Assembly: GCA_002914805.1 (NCBI GenBank)
Contig: JXTB01000035.1
Location: 124,001 to 188,000 of the forward strand
Direction: 5' to 3'
DNA: 64,000 nt
Source of the DNA: Parasponia andersonii
Lineage: Eukaryota > Streptophyta > Magnoliopsida > Rosales > Cannabaceae
In this document: in pieces, positions 25,974 through 39,700 of the stretch
Layout of the letters: the number at the start of each line of letters is the position of its first letter
How positions within the stretch are numbered: position 1 is the first letter of the stretch
Position numbers and translations under genes: made by a program
Notes under the pieces: generated by a model
What the model was told of the DNA's origin: nothing
Databases searched by the model: none
Seen by the model: the letters and a program-made list of their open reading frames with translations, nothing else

Positions 25974-26919
25974 TTAAAACCTTAAAAGCAAATCTCAAGC
26001 TTGCTTATACTTCACAATCTGAATTATTGAATCAACTACGAAAATGAGAAAATTTTAATAGCACGAATGATTTATTTCTGTTCTCTTCTCTTGACTCACA
26101 AGTCATTGGCGCTTAGATGTGAATGGTCATCTTTGATTCGAGAGTTATGGGAAAGTAATCCTTTTGAAGCTATTGTGTTTAATAATAAATATAAAATGGC
26201 ATATTCTTCACCTAGAATTACCGACAATTACTTTGGTTATTTTGCCACTAAGTATAACCATAAAAAAAAAAACGGCTTTCCAGACGAGAGAAAAAGATTT
26301 TGGTTGTTATCAAATACTAAATATCAAATAGGAATATGATAGTTTTATTGCTTTTGAGTTTTGTCCATCAAAACTAAAAGCTGTGGACGCAATACTTGTT
26401 ATCGAGAATATTAATGTCAAGAATCTCTTTGTATTTAGATTGTAACAGTACTATTGGTTTGTTACCGTTGGTTCCATTATTTAAACGAGTATATTTTTAT
26501 AGAAATTTTGAAATATGTTACAATTAGAATGACGAACGTTTCAATGAAAAATAATGAAATAAATTATACTTAAAATAGACTCATTCAAAAATATCTCATT
26601 CCTTTCAATTTTATCCAATATACAAAAAATTCATTCCAATAGTTGATGTGACTAATGGATCATTTGAATGAAAAAAGTGAATTGTTAAAATAAATATCAA
26701 TTCAAAAAGACCATTTGAATGAAAAAATTGGAATTACTGAAATAAACACTCATTCAAATGAGTTTTTCATTCTAATGAAATAAAATAGTTGAACCAAAGA
26801 GTCCCTTACGATTTGTAACATTTTTATCTATAAAACAAAAGAAAAATTGCAAAAATACAATGAGTCATTTTTTTTTTTTTATTTTCAATTCTCATATCAG
26901 TTCTTTTTTTTTATATAGA

Positions 26920-27140
26920 ATATTATTATTTTTAAAATGTTTTTAGAAATATATCATTTTTAAAAATAGTTACTAATACCAATATTTGAAAACTGACTAC
27001 CGATTAATAATTATCAATTATATACCAATTATAGATACTTTGGTTACTAATTATCAGTACTCAAATACAAATTACTAATTACAATTTTTAAAAATGACAT
27101 GTTTCTAGAAAAAAAAAGTGGCATTATTTTAAAAAATGCA
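26920..27140. mobile_element. Short foldback or MITE-like inverted repeat
   Basis: Left arm 26940-26978 (core ATCATTTTTAAAAATAG, then TACTAAT) pairs with right arm 27069-27112 (ATTACTAATTACAATTTTTA, then AAAATGAC) over about 40 bases with some mismatches. Pairing weakens outward. There is no coding content. Family unknown. Confidence 0.5.
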
Positions 27141-27560
27141 CTGCGAATTCTAAAAAATTTTGAGCAAATCTTAAATTTACAATTCATTTCTAAAATGACT
27201 GTAAATAGTCTAATTTTCTCAAAATATTACCCAATAGCAGTTTGTTTAAACAAAAACGAAAAAAAAAACCCATAAACAATACATAAAAATTAAAGAAGAT
27301 AGAACCAAATTTGAAATTTCGAATTTCGAATTTGTCCTTTTCAATACATTATACGGTATCGAGGAACCTAACGGTCATGGTCAGCGGTTTTTCTTTTTTT
27401 ATTTTTCGATAAATATTTTCCTAGCGTGCACTGAACGCATAAATAGACCGTCACAGTGAAAAAAGAAAAAGAAAATCCAAACTAAAACCAAAGGTAGAGT
27501 ATAAAAGTGGATGACGTGTACATTACGTAGCAAGAAAGCTCCGAAGCTTCCCTTTGTTTT

Positions 27561-27770
27561 TTGACTCGATTTCTCCAACACCTGTTAGGGCGGGAACCCA
27601 AAATTTTTCACCCAAAGACGACTCATGCCCGTATCTCTCTCTCTCTCTCTCTGTCTCTCTTCTTCTTCTTCTCCTTCTTCTACCTAGGGTTTCCATTTCA
27701 TTTCTGCAATTTAGGGTTTCTATTCTCTGTATTATCGATTTTCACTTCCGTAATTTTGCAGGAACCCAAG
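27561..27770 (+). promoter_or_regulatory. Myosin XI-I 5' leader with possible leader intron
   Basis: A pyrimidine-rich leader with CT repeats (27637-27660) and several TAGGGTTT-like motifs. AATTTTGCAG at 27752-27761 is a good 3' splice acceptor nine bases before the start codon, suggesting a 5' UTR intron. Unspliced, the leader is open in frame with the CDS from 27561, which would add 70 low-complexity residues; I judge that to be leader, not protein. Confidence 0.5.
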
Positions 27771-30700
27771 ATGAGCGTGCGAAAAGGCTCCAAGGTTTGG
27801 GTCGAAGACCGAAATCTGGCTTGGCTCGCGGCTGAAGTCATCGACTATGGTGCCAAACAAGTTCAACTTCTCTCAGTTTCAGGGAAGAAGGTGAATATTA
27901 CTGGTCTTTTCTTTTGCCTTTTCAAATTCATGGCAGTTGTTAAGTTATTAGGTAGCAAAAATCTTAATTATTGACTTTTTTTTTTCCTTTGAAATTTTTG
28001 AAAATTTTGGGGGCAGATTTTGATTTCTCCGGAGAAAGTGTTTCCGAGGGATGCGGATGAGGAAGAACATGGAGGAGTTGATGATATGACGAAATTGACT
28101 TATTTGAACGAGCCAGGGGTTCTTTACAATCTTCAGAGGAGATACGCTCTCAATGATATATATGTTGGTGTTTTTATTTATGTGTATGTTTGAGTAGTGA
28201 GTACTAATTGGCAATGCCATTAATATTCTGCTAATTTTTTTATAATTTGTGAGGGTGTTTGTTAATTTGGTTGTTCAACTATGTTTTGTTATGGACTTAC
28301 CTTTTGGTTGCGTCCAAAGGGAGTGATTTATTTCTAGAGTTGACCCAGAAACAAAATTATCATTACGAGCATATTTTAATTGCTTGTACTTGGCGACTCA
28401 TGGGCTGTTTATCGTCTAGTCGACGTGGAATTATGTTTCCAGTGAAAAAATGGGGTGAATTTCATATCCCTTTTGGAGTGTATACCCCTGAGAGAGCCAA
28501 ATTTGGCGTATTAACTGCCTTTTACTAAGTTTTATTTTACTCAGATTCGCCTTTAGGTAGATTTTAGCTTAATTGCTGCATATTCGTTTTAATCGTGTTT
28601 ACTTGCAATGAACTTTGAACTAATCTTCAACATATTTTCTTTTAATACAAATTAAATTTGTGTAGTTCAGCATTGTTTAGTCTTTCTGATCCACTTTAAT
28701 GTTGTCTGAGACACTTACCGTGACTTCATATGCCTTTTCTTTTTTCTTTAAATTATTATTCTTTTCTCTGGAAATTGCTGCGTGGGTTAAATTCTATGGA
28801 TTTTGCAGTGACCCTCTACTTGCATTGTTCTGTCTTTGGTAGACATACACAGGAAGCATTTTGATTGCGGTTAATCCATTCACAAAGCTTCCTCATTTAT
28901 ACAATGTCCATATGATGGAGCAGTATAAGGGAGCTCCGTTCGGCGAGCTGAGCCCCCATGTTTTTGCTGTGGCTGATGCATCATACAGGTATGTTGATTT
29001 TAGTTGTTCAAATGAGTCCGAATCTTTTTTATATTCTAGTCCAAGTAAGAACTCTTGTTAGCCTCATGTTTTTATAATCCAGGGCAATGATGAATGAACG
29101 TCGAAGCCAATCTATACTGGTCAGTGGAGAAAGTGGGGCTGGGAAAACAGAGACAACTAAACTTATCATGCAATATCTTACTTATGTTGGAGGCCGAGCC
29201 GCGGGTGATAACAGAACCGTTGAGCAGCAAGTTCTTGAAGTAAGAATTATCCTGAAATTAATACACTTTCTATGGCTCAACAGGGAAACAATTTTGAACA
29301 AGATTTAGGCCAGATACTATCCCCAGGTATCCTAAAGGTTTTGAATAGAAAACCATTAGTTTTCTGAAAAGCAAGCTAGATATTTGTAATTTAATGGAAG
29401 ACAGCTTTGCTCTGAGTATTGGCACTGAAGATGGTATTTTAAAAGTTTTAAATTTTATCGTATAACGGATTTGATTAGTCGCTAAAACTAAAGCACTGTT
29501 TTGGTCTTGCAATGAGAACTTTTCGTTATGTGTGTGTGTTTTACTTCTTTGTCATTGGAACTTCTTCAGTTTATATCTTGTTGATCTAAACATATTTTTA
29601 ATTTTGTGCACGTGTCAGTCAAACCCACTTTTGGAAGCGTTCGGTAATGCAAGGACTGTTAGGAATGACAATTCAAGGTTTGTCATTTAGCCACTGGAAT
29701 TGCTTGCTATACTTCTGCATGATTTTTTATTTTTTTTCCAGTTATCTTGGTCCAACTGTCTAAGAATGTATTGCTTTCACTTTCATGCTTCCATGTGCAG
29801 TCGTTTTGGCAAGTTTGTTGAGATCCAGTTTGATGCTAATGGTAGAATATCAGGTGCTGCTATTAGAACTTACCTATTGGAAAGATCTCGTGTAGTACAA
29901 ATAACAGATCCTGAAAGGAACTATCACTGCTTCTATCAATTATGTGCTTCTGGAAGGGTTCTCTCTCAATCTCTCTCTCTCTCTCTCCCCCTTCCAAGTA
30001 CACATTTTTTTCCGTCTGTTTGTGTCTCTTTATGTTTGCATTTTGTTTTCTTTTGTAAATGAGCTAATATGACTAGATGTATGAGTGGATGGATTCTCAC
30101 ATTTCTTATGTGCTGTATTCTGTCATTCATAATAAGATATCTTCGTTGCTCTATTGAAAAACTGATTCTATTTTGCACTGTATGTATTTATCTGTTGTAC
30201 CAAAGCTAACTCTAACTTGAAATGATGGAAGGGAATGTTTTGTGTATCCTTGTGCATCTGCCTAGCACGGTATAAATTCAAGTCAGATGATATATCTGTT
30301 GTCAGTATCATGTCTGGGGTCTCTACCAAGCAGTCTACGGCACTTCTCATGATGATATCTCTGTTTAATGCTCACAGGCAGTCACAAGTTGTGCATCTGT
30401 AGTGTTTACTGGTTCACATGTGATCCTTAGTCATGTCTTCTGGATACATTAAGTTTATTGGCGTTGTTTTTTGGGTTGTTTTTTCTATCAGGATGCTGAA
30501 ACGTACAAGCTAGGTCATCCAAGCGATTTCCATTACTTAAATCAGAGTAGGACTTATGAGCTAGATGGAGTAAGCAATGCAGAGGAATATATTAAGACAA
30601 GAAGAGCAATGGACATTGTCGGCATTAGTCATGAAGAAAAGGTTTTCAAACTCTTTGCAAGAGGATATTGCTTTACAATACTGCTTCGACTCTAGAATAT

Positions 30701-33700
30701 TTGTGTGATGGAATATTTGGGTTCTTTTAGATTACATTCTTCTTAAAAAATTCTCTCTTCATTCTACTTTCCTATTATTAGGAAGCAATCTTTCGCTCCT
30801 TGGCTGGAATTCTACACTTGGGCAACATTGAATTTTCTCCTGGCAAAGAGCATGACTCTTCAGTTTTAAAGGATCAGAAATCAACCTTTCATCTGCAAAT
30901 GGCTGCTAATCTTTTTATGTAAGTCATCACTAAGATAGCTTGAAATTTCTTTTCTAGGAATTCAAATTGAGTAGAACTACAGGAAGCATTTTCAATTAGT
31001 TTGAATGTTAATTTTGAAACTTTTAAATGTCAAAGTAATTTAGGTAGCTTTGTGTTATTTGCATAGCAAATGTCTTTATAAACTGTATATTTACCTTACT
31101 GAATTTTTAGGAGAATATCCCTGAGATTTGTTTTGAGACCTTCAATATTGTAGCGAGAAAACGCTGAACAAGTCACTGACCATATTGTGGTAGATCAATA
31201 TTGTTCTGAATTTTATTTTGACTAAATTGCTTATTCATTTATTAGGTGTGATGTAGACCTCTTGCTAGCAACACTGTGTACTCGTTCAATTCAAACTCGT
31301 GAAGGAAGTATTGTTAAAGCTCTTGACTGTAGTGCTGCTGTTGCTGGTAGAGATGCTCTGGCAAAAACCATTTATGCTCAGTTGTTTGACTGGTAAGCTA
31401 TTGTTGCGCCCTTAAAGAAGGAACCATTCTCATGTATTTATCCAGAGATTCTGGCGACAAGATGTGAATTTGTTCTCTCTTTCAGGCTGGTTGATAAAAT
31501 TAATAGATCAGTTGGGCAAGATTTTAATTCCCGAGTACAAATTGGAGTTCTGGACATTTATGGCTTTGAATGTTTCAAGGATAATAGGTAGTTATTTAAG
31601 ATTTTATTTTATTTCATTATTATTTTTTTATTTACAGTACCTTTGTATCTGTATTTATTTCGCTTTTTGAGATGTTTCAGATGTAGCCACATAGGTATTT
31701 TCTGTACACAAAAGAATATTGAACTCATGTATCATTTGACGCAATTTTCTCTTCACAGTTTACCAGGATGATTCCAAGAAAAACTATCTAGGATAATTGT
31801 TAGTATATTATTATTCCAGTAAACATTTGAGATATTACTTGTTAATAGAAGGATTTTCTGGGAGAATAACCTTTTTCTCTATTGTGAACTGATAAATGGA
31901 CCTGTTCTATTTTAAGTTCTTTTTTTTTCCTCCCCTGGAAATATAAACCGCATATTTATTTAATGACAAAAATACCCTCTTGGCATGTACTACATGACAT
32001 TGAAATTTAGGTACATGAAAAAGTTATAAAATGGTTTTATTGTATTATATGACGTAATTGCTCTTTATTATATGACCAAAGACGTAATTGTTCTCATATA
32101 CATGAAACTAGGGTATTTTGGTTGTAATTTCACGATTCAGAGGGTCTATTTGTCCTGAAAAAAATGAGGGGTCTATTTTCATTTTAAAGAAAGAAATAGA
32201 CTATCTTCCCAAAATTCTCTTTAAAAGTAATACAGGTGAATCTTGGCCAAAAAGGAAGAAAATGTAAGTAATCATAACAAGAATCATGAGAGGGTAGTGT
32301 CAGATACTTTTTCTGCTCATGTATTAATGCTAAGAGGTTCAAGTGCTTGATTTTGTAAGGTGTTTGCACTTCAGGCCTTGCATTTTTGTAACTGATTTTT
32401 ACCACTAGCCTTCCATATCAATTTTATTAGTATTTGCCATTCATGATGTTGAGTTGAGTTTAGGCTTTTGTCTATCAGAAGGTTATTTTTAGAATTCATC
32501 TTCATTATTGTCATACTGTCTTTATTGATTTTTCATGTTATGTTTCACAGTTTCGAGCAGTTTTGCATTAACTTTGCGAATGAAAAGCTTCAGCAACATT
32601 TTAATGAGGTGCACCATTTTGTTTATCTTTATTTAAGCTTCTTATTTTTAATTTTAATGAGGTGAGCCATTCTTCTTTCAATATAAAATAATCGTGATGT
32701 TATCTTTTTGTTTATTCCAGCATGTATTCAAGATGGAGCAGGATGAGTACAGTAAAGAAGAAATAAATTGGAGCTACATTGAGTTCATAGATAATCAAGA
32801 TGTTCTGGATTTGATCGAGAAGGTTTTATTCATTATCTGAAAATTATATTGACTAAATTCTTGTGGATAGATCAAAACTGCACAATCCCCTTTCATCCTC
32901 TTTCAGGACCTAGGGGATTGATCTTCTCTTTCCTTTTTACTATCTTGCAGTTAATACATTAAGTTTCTGTCTAGATTACTTAAAGATACGAGACTTCTGT
33001 AGTTGAAGAACTCCGAATGTTAACTTAAGTTTGTATCTAGATTACTGAGATGTATAAGATTACTGTAGTTGAGAACTCTGAATATTCTTGCGTCAAAGGT
33101 ATTGTTAGAAACTGAAAGTTCAGCAGAAAATGTTTAATGAAGAATGTTATGTAATTTTCATTGATTGAGATATCCAGCTTTTCTTAAATTTAGTGTTTCT
33201 CTATTCTCTGATTGCTGTTGGACCTTATGTTGCAATTTTATTTCTTTTGCAGAAACCTATTGGAATAATTGCTCTATTGGATGAAGCTTGGTACAGTTTG
33301 AGTTCTTCAGTATAAATTGGTGCGTCTAGTTCTATATAATGTTGGTTGCACTTTATCCTTATCCTGATTTTTTTACTTTTGCAGCATGTTCCCAAGATCA
33401 ACGCATGAAACTTTTTCAATGAAGTTGTTTCAGCATTTCCGGTCACACCCGAGGTTGGGAAAGGCAAAATTTTCAGAAACAGATTTTACCGTCTCCCACT
33501 ATGCTGGAAAGGCATGTTAAATGTCTGGATGCATTTGCAAATAGAATCGTCTTATTAAAAGAGTGAATCCAGTGATATAGATAATTTTAATAAGTTCCTG
33601 TTTATATATTATTTTTTTGTAGGTTACTTATCATACAGATACCTTTTTAGACAAAAATCGTGACTATGTTGTGGTCGAACACTGCAATCTGTTATCTTCT

Positions 33701-36700
33701 TCCAAATGCCCCCTTATTGCTGGTCTTTTCCCCTCACTACCAGAGGAATCTTCAAGATCATCATACAAGTTTTCTTCTGTTGCCTCAAGATTTAAGGTAG
33801 ATGATTTGTATTTTCTTATTAAGTCTTGTGTTCTTTTCCCTAGCTTATTGATTGCTTGTCTATGTCCTTTAATAATGATCACAAAAGGGGAGGAGTGAGT
33901 AAATATAGGATTTGGGAGAATGCTTACATAGAACATGTCTAACCTGTTCCCTTCTTGGGAAGATTTTTCACAGAAACCTCAACAGTACCAGGCAATTATC
34001 TCGAATGTTGTCTGACTAAAGGAAGCATTCCTCCTTAATTATCCTATAATGTTTACAGAACCATATAATTACCTTGAGTTTCTTTGCAGTTGTCTTGTGT
34101 CTTCTGAGGTCTTTGATTAGCAGTTTGTATAAAATTTTCCAGCGGTTTGGTTTCTTTTGTGGAAGTTTTGAATGCCTTTGGTTACAAGTAAATATAATAT
34201 GTGTAGGTGTTGGAAGTACTTGTTACTTGTATCCTGCCTGATTATATCCTCTTCATATTTTATTTTGAAAAGAGGAGTTAACTTTCCCTTTCCCTCTTTC
34301 TGCCTGTAGCACCAACTCCAAGCTCTGATGGAAACACTCAACTCAACGGAGCCACATTATATACGTTGTGTGAAACCAAACTCTTTGAATCAACCACAAA
34401 AGTTTGAGAATCTGAGTATCCTACATCAGCTGCGCTGCGGGGTTGGTAACACTAGAACTTCTGTGCTTTGCTGTGGGATGTAGTTGTATTTTACCTGCTT
34501 GCATTTTGCTTGATAAGGGTGTAGTGCCATTTATTTATTTTACTGATGGAGATGATGACGCTGTCTTTAAATAGATCATACATATTATTGTAACTTTTAT
34601 CTTTTCAGCATCATTTATATTGAGCTTTGTTTATCTTTCTTGAAGTGTGGTTTGGTTTTACTTTGAAGATGTCCTATATTATTTTTGGTTTTATATGCTT
34701 TGTTAGCATGTTAAATGAGGTCGACTGTTTTGAGTCAAAATTATCAGAATCAAATGAATTCTCGTTGTAGGCTCAAAAGGATCTTTAGTTGTTGGCCATT
34801 CCTATAAAGGCTTAGTTGCAGAAATTGGTAATGAATAAGTAGTTGTAGTCCAGGATTTATGTAAAAAAGTTTTTGGGGCATGTTTGGGATACTTTTTACT
34901 TTTTAAAGCAAAAGTCTAAGAAGATCGTCTTGGAAAAGCTAGTGGGTCCATGCTTCATTAAAAAGGTCTTCTAATAAGAAAAAGACCTCCTAACAATTTA
35001 TCCAAACACTCCCAAAAGATCTTTGGAAGCTATGTTTTGGTTTTAAGACAAGAAAAAGGAATCTTGTTGTTCCATTGTAATCAGTAATTTTTATTCTCAT
35101 TTTTTTGGGGATATGGTAGACTGAATAGGATTGCAAGTACACTGACCTGAAATCTGAACAATGGATATGCATTTGATATAATTGTCCTCCATGTGTTTCC
35201 CTTTAGTGACTGTTTGTTTTTCTCATTGATGACATATTTGTTAGATTAATACTAGTAGTTATTTGTTTTAATATAGGGTGTGTTAGAGGCTGTCCGGATA
35301 AGTTTGGCAGGCTATCCCACACGAAAGACTTATTCAGAGTTTGTAGATCGCTTTGGAATATTAGCTCCCGAATTCATGGATGGAAGGTGAGTTTGTGAAT
35401 GGTTCATTTATAATGCTTAATCAGATACTGGGAGGGCCAGTTCTTTTGGCAGCTAGTTTTACTAGCTTTATTTTAATCATTATCATCATTTCTTGGGTTT
35501 TGTTGGAAATCTGCATTTGAAGTAATATAACTAACATTCTGCGGTCTTATTTGCTTTATTCATTTATTTATTTTTTGGTCCTGTTGCAAATGTGCATTTG
35601 GAAGTATTAACATGACAAATATTTTTGTACCCTTCTCGAAACCCACCGTTTCCCCTGCCCCGCCCCAAAAGAAAATCATATCGCTATTAACACAATTTAC
35701 TTACCCTTCTCCTCCTTTTTTGGGGGGGGGGGTTGTTTCTGTAGTTATGATGAAAAGGCCATCACAGAGAACATTCTGAGAAAGTTAACTCTTGAAAATT
35801 TTCAGGTATATTTCTCATAGTATTTTATTAATGTCTCATTACATACTGTCCTTTGGGTTGTACATGTTTATGTATATGCCTTTGGATGGTTCTGTTTAGT
35901 TGTCGTCTGCCTTTGCAGTTGGGTAGGACCAAAGTGTTTCTCAGGGCCGGACAAATTGGTGTTTTGGATTCCCGTCGTGCTGAGGTTTTAGACAATGCTG
36001 CAAAAGTTATTCAGCGTCAATTGCGAACATATATTGCACGCAGGGATTTTATCTCAACTAGGGCTGCTTCATTTGTACTTCAAGCTTTCTGTAGAGGTTC
36101 TTGTGCTCCTACTGGAAACTTATTAGAATTTATTTTCTTATCTGTTTATTTGTCTTGTTTTTTTCATGTAGCCCTTTTGCCCTCAGTTTAAAGTAAAACG
36201 ACTAAATTGTTGCATTGTTTGATTAAGGCCAAAAGTTGTGTATCCCCACTTCTGATGTTGTGATTGAGCTGTAATTACCTGTACTGCGCTACTAGATCTA
36301 CTCTTCATCTTCTTCATAGAATTATGATACACCCCTGCATTATTATCTTGTCTTTTTTTTTTTTCATATTCTAATTATCCTTTCCACCAGTTTTGGCTCT
36401 TCATCCTATTCAACTATCTGTGGTTTGTTTAGAAAATAGAGAGAAGGTAGACCTTGTTCATGAGTAATGACACCTTTACAATAAAGTGGATCGCCACATT
36501 TGGAATATACTCCATCTTACCTCTTGTACAGAGTCTTTTGTCTATCACCAAGCACTTTTTCATATTTTTCCATCTTACTGTTAAGGTTATTATAAAACTT
36601 ATCATTTTATTTTTGCCACCAACTGCCTTCTAAGATGGTACACCGAAAGCCCACACGAGTGTTGGGCCTTATCTTTATTTAGGGAGACATGGTAAGAGTT

Positions 36701-39700
36701 CTGAACAGTGTCTGCAGGACTGCAACCATTCCAATGCTAACACATTGATGAACATTTTAAACTCTTTTCTGATCATTGAAATAGTTACGTAATTCCTACA
36801 ATGCAGTTTTTAAAAAGGGATAGTGGGGTTCAAATTGCGATTCTTGACATAAGAGGCAATGTGGCTACTATCATGCTAAGCTTCTGGCTACTTAATGCAT
36901 TTATCCTTCTGCAAATTCTTGTTTATTTTCTTTTAGTTTTACTCTTGATGGTTTTCATGTTACAGGATGCCTCGCACGAACGATGTACATTGTAAAACGA
37001 GAGGAAGCAGCTGCTCTTATACTACAGAAACACGTCCGAAGCTGGTTTGCCAGGCGGGCATACTTGGAACTACTTTTAGCTGCTGTCATCATACAGTCCA
37101 GCATTCGTGGTTTCTCAACTCGCAAAAGGTTTATCCATGGGAAAAAACATAGAGCTGCCACTTTAATCCAGGTAAATTCTTTTTGATGTTCATTCATGTT
37201 TCCTGTGGAACAAGTTGCAGTATGAGGCCAATCCTTGGTCACCCATCATGGTTGACCTAGAACTTTCCAGAGCTTTTATGGTCTTTTTGACATAATTTAT
37301 GTTTCTCCTTTTACTTTTATAGCAAGAGTATGAATGTTTCTGGCCCATTATGTAATTCTTTGATTTGGCAAAATGTTTTTAGAGGTATTTGTGTGATGCT
37401 TATTGCTTTCTTGTATAGCTGTTAATGCTGGATGTTTTTTTATCATGTTTTCCTTAGAAGAGTTTTCTGCTTGCTATGTACTTGAACTGACTTCACCACA
37501 TTGTCTTCTTTGACCAATGAATCATTATCTAATTTTCTTAGGCTCGGTGGAGGATGTTCAAGGTTCGCTCAGCTTTCCGACATGAGCAAACTTCGATAAT
37601 AGCAATACAATGTCTCTGGAGGCAAAAATTGGCAAAAAGAGAGCTCCGGAGGCTTCGACAGGTGAAAACTACTGTCTTGTTTCATTTGAGGTACTGATGT
37701 ACATTAAAAGATGTTTTATACTGGTCTTCATTATTATTATTTTTTTTTGAAATTTGCAGGAAGCAAATGAAGCCGGTGCCCTGCGTTTAGCTAAGAATAA
37801 ACTTGAGAAGCAGTTAGAAGATCTGACTTGGCGGTTGCATCTTGAAAAAAGATTGCGGGTATTACTGTTTTCTTTGAAGTACTTTGTTCTTTAGAGTTGT
37901 CTGTTTCTGTCTAGAGCATTTGGATAGTTGTCTAGGTCATTATTCATGTCAAATGTATTTTTGCATTTTATCTATGACAACCATCGGCTGCCACTTGCTG
38001 AATACATGTGATTTTCTAATTTAAGCATATTGAGTGTACTATAACCCTTTGGCACATTCTTTTATTGGACTTGATACAAAAGGTCCTTCTGTTTTGCTTA
38101 AATGGATGCTTGGTAATTGTTTCTTCTTGTGATTGTTATATGGACAGGTTTCTAATGAAGAGGCCAAGTCAGTAGAAAATTCTAAACTTCAAAAGATGTT
38201 GGAATCTTTGAACCTTGAGTTAGATGCAGCAAAATTGGCAACAATTAATGAGTGCAACAAGAACGCAGTGCTCCATAATCAGTTAGAATTGTCTTTGAAG
38301 GAGAAATCTGTTTTGGAAAGAGAACTCATAGCAATGGCTGAATTGAAAAAGGAGAATGCATTATTGAGGGTGAGTCTTTATGTTTTGTTGAATCTTTTTT
38401 TTTTTTTTTTTTTTTAATTTTTATTAATGTTAATTTTATTTTGTTGAGGTTCCATTATTATATAGTTTGAACCTTAGAGTTTGTCCATCTAGGACTTGTG
38501 TAATACTTGCCCCTTTTTTTATGCTTGTCATCTTACTGAACCCTACATCTTTGGGAGGCTAGGTAGGTCCCACGGGGACTCGAACCCCATACGTTATGAA
38601 AGCAAACCATGGGTCTGACCACCTGAATTAACCCTCATGGGTGTGTGAGACTTGCCCTTGAGAAAATATTGACTTCACTATGATGGACTTTTAATGGTCA
38701 TGTATACTTTGAGATGAACCATTACCATTAATTAAGTATTTTCAAAATGTCAGTTTGACTAAATAAGATGTTCTTCATAGAACGCAGTTCTATTGTGTGA
38801 CACAATTTGTTGCAATGTGGAAAGAGAAGCCAACTTTTGGGTGTTCTTTACTGCCCCCTATTTTCTTGAACTTGGATCAGTACTTTGATATGGCCTGTAC
38901 AACTCAATTTATGCATGATCATTGACATTTCTTTTTGGGGAGTTGTTTGATCCTCCAATGTAATTATGCTTGTGTTCCTTTTATCCTGTCTTTACTTCTT
39001 TTCATCTTTGATCAACTCGAAGTTTGGGCGTTAACTTTAAGTCTATTGGCAAAGTCTTCTTGATTTAAATGCAGTGACATTTTGGTGCTTTCACTGTTTA
39101 GCTTTTGTATACATTCCCCTTAATCTAAAGATCTTTTGGTTGAGGAATTTATTTATTTATTTATTTATTTGTTTTTTTGGGGTGGGGGGGGGGGGGTGTG
39201 AGTTAATCAAATCTGCTAAATTGATTTCTTATTATGGCTAATTTTCTGTTCTGTGCAGAGTTCATTAAATACCTTAGAAAAGAAGAACTCGGATCTGGAG
39301 ACCGAGCTTCTCAAGGTGCAAAAGGACAGTAGTGAAATGATTGTGAAGTTGAGAGAATTTGAAGAGAAGTGCTCCCAGCTTCAGCAGAATGTAAAAAGGT
39401 ATTGTTTTATGAAATAAATAAATTTTTGTAGTAAAATTTTTTCTTTCACTGGAGAGATATAGTTAATTTCACTTCTTGATGCTAGTGAGGTTTGCATGTC
39501 AGTATTATACTAAAAAGATAGATGTGATTGGTAATACATAGGTCATTTTCATTGGTAGTTTCAATTATGTTATTATTACTTTCCAATTCCAGCATTTGGT
39601 CTTTTGTTTCTTGTAAATTTTTTTATGAATAAAAGGATCTGATTTTTCAGTAATCTGTTATTTGATTGTTAGTCTTGAAGTGAAACTTTCAGTCTTAGAA

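Larger units (their letters stand above)
22991..27560. other. Intergenic DNA between ERECTA and myosin XI-I
   Basis: About 4.5 kb of AT-rich spacer. It holds a 53-bp tandem repeat, weaker repeats at 23590-23745 and 23795-23970, a periodic stretch at 24974-25105 built on variants of TGGTCCTTGAACTATT, and two MITE-like inverted-repeat units (listed separately). The frame at 26067-26339 has no recognisable domain and I do not call it a gene. Confidence 0.5.

Noticed and set aside
26067..26339. Possible 90-residue gene
   Set aside because: No recognised domain, no splice partner exons and low-complexity Lys runs; likely chance or an old repeat.
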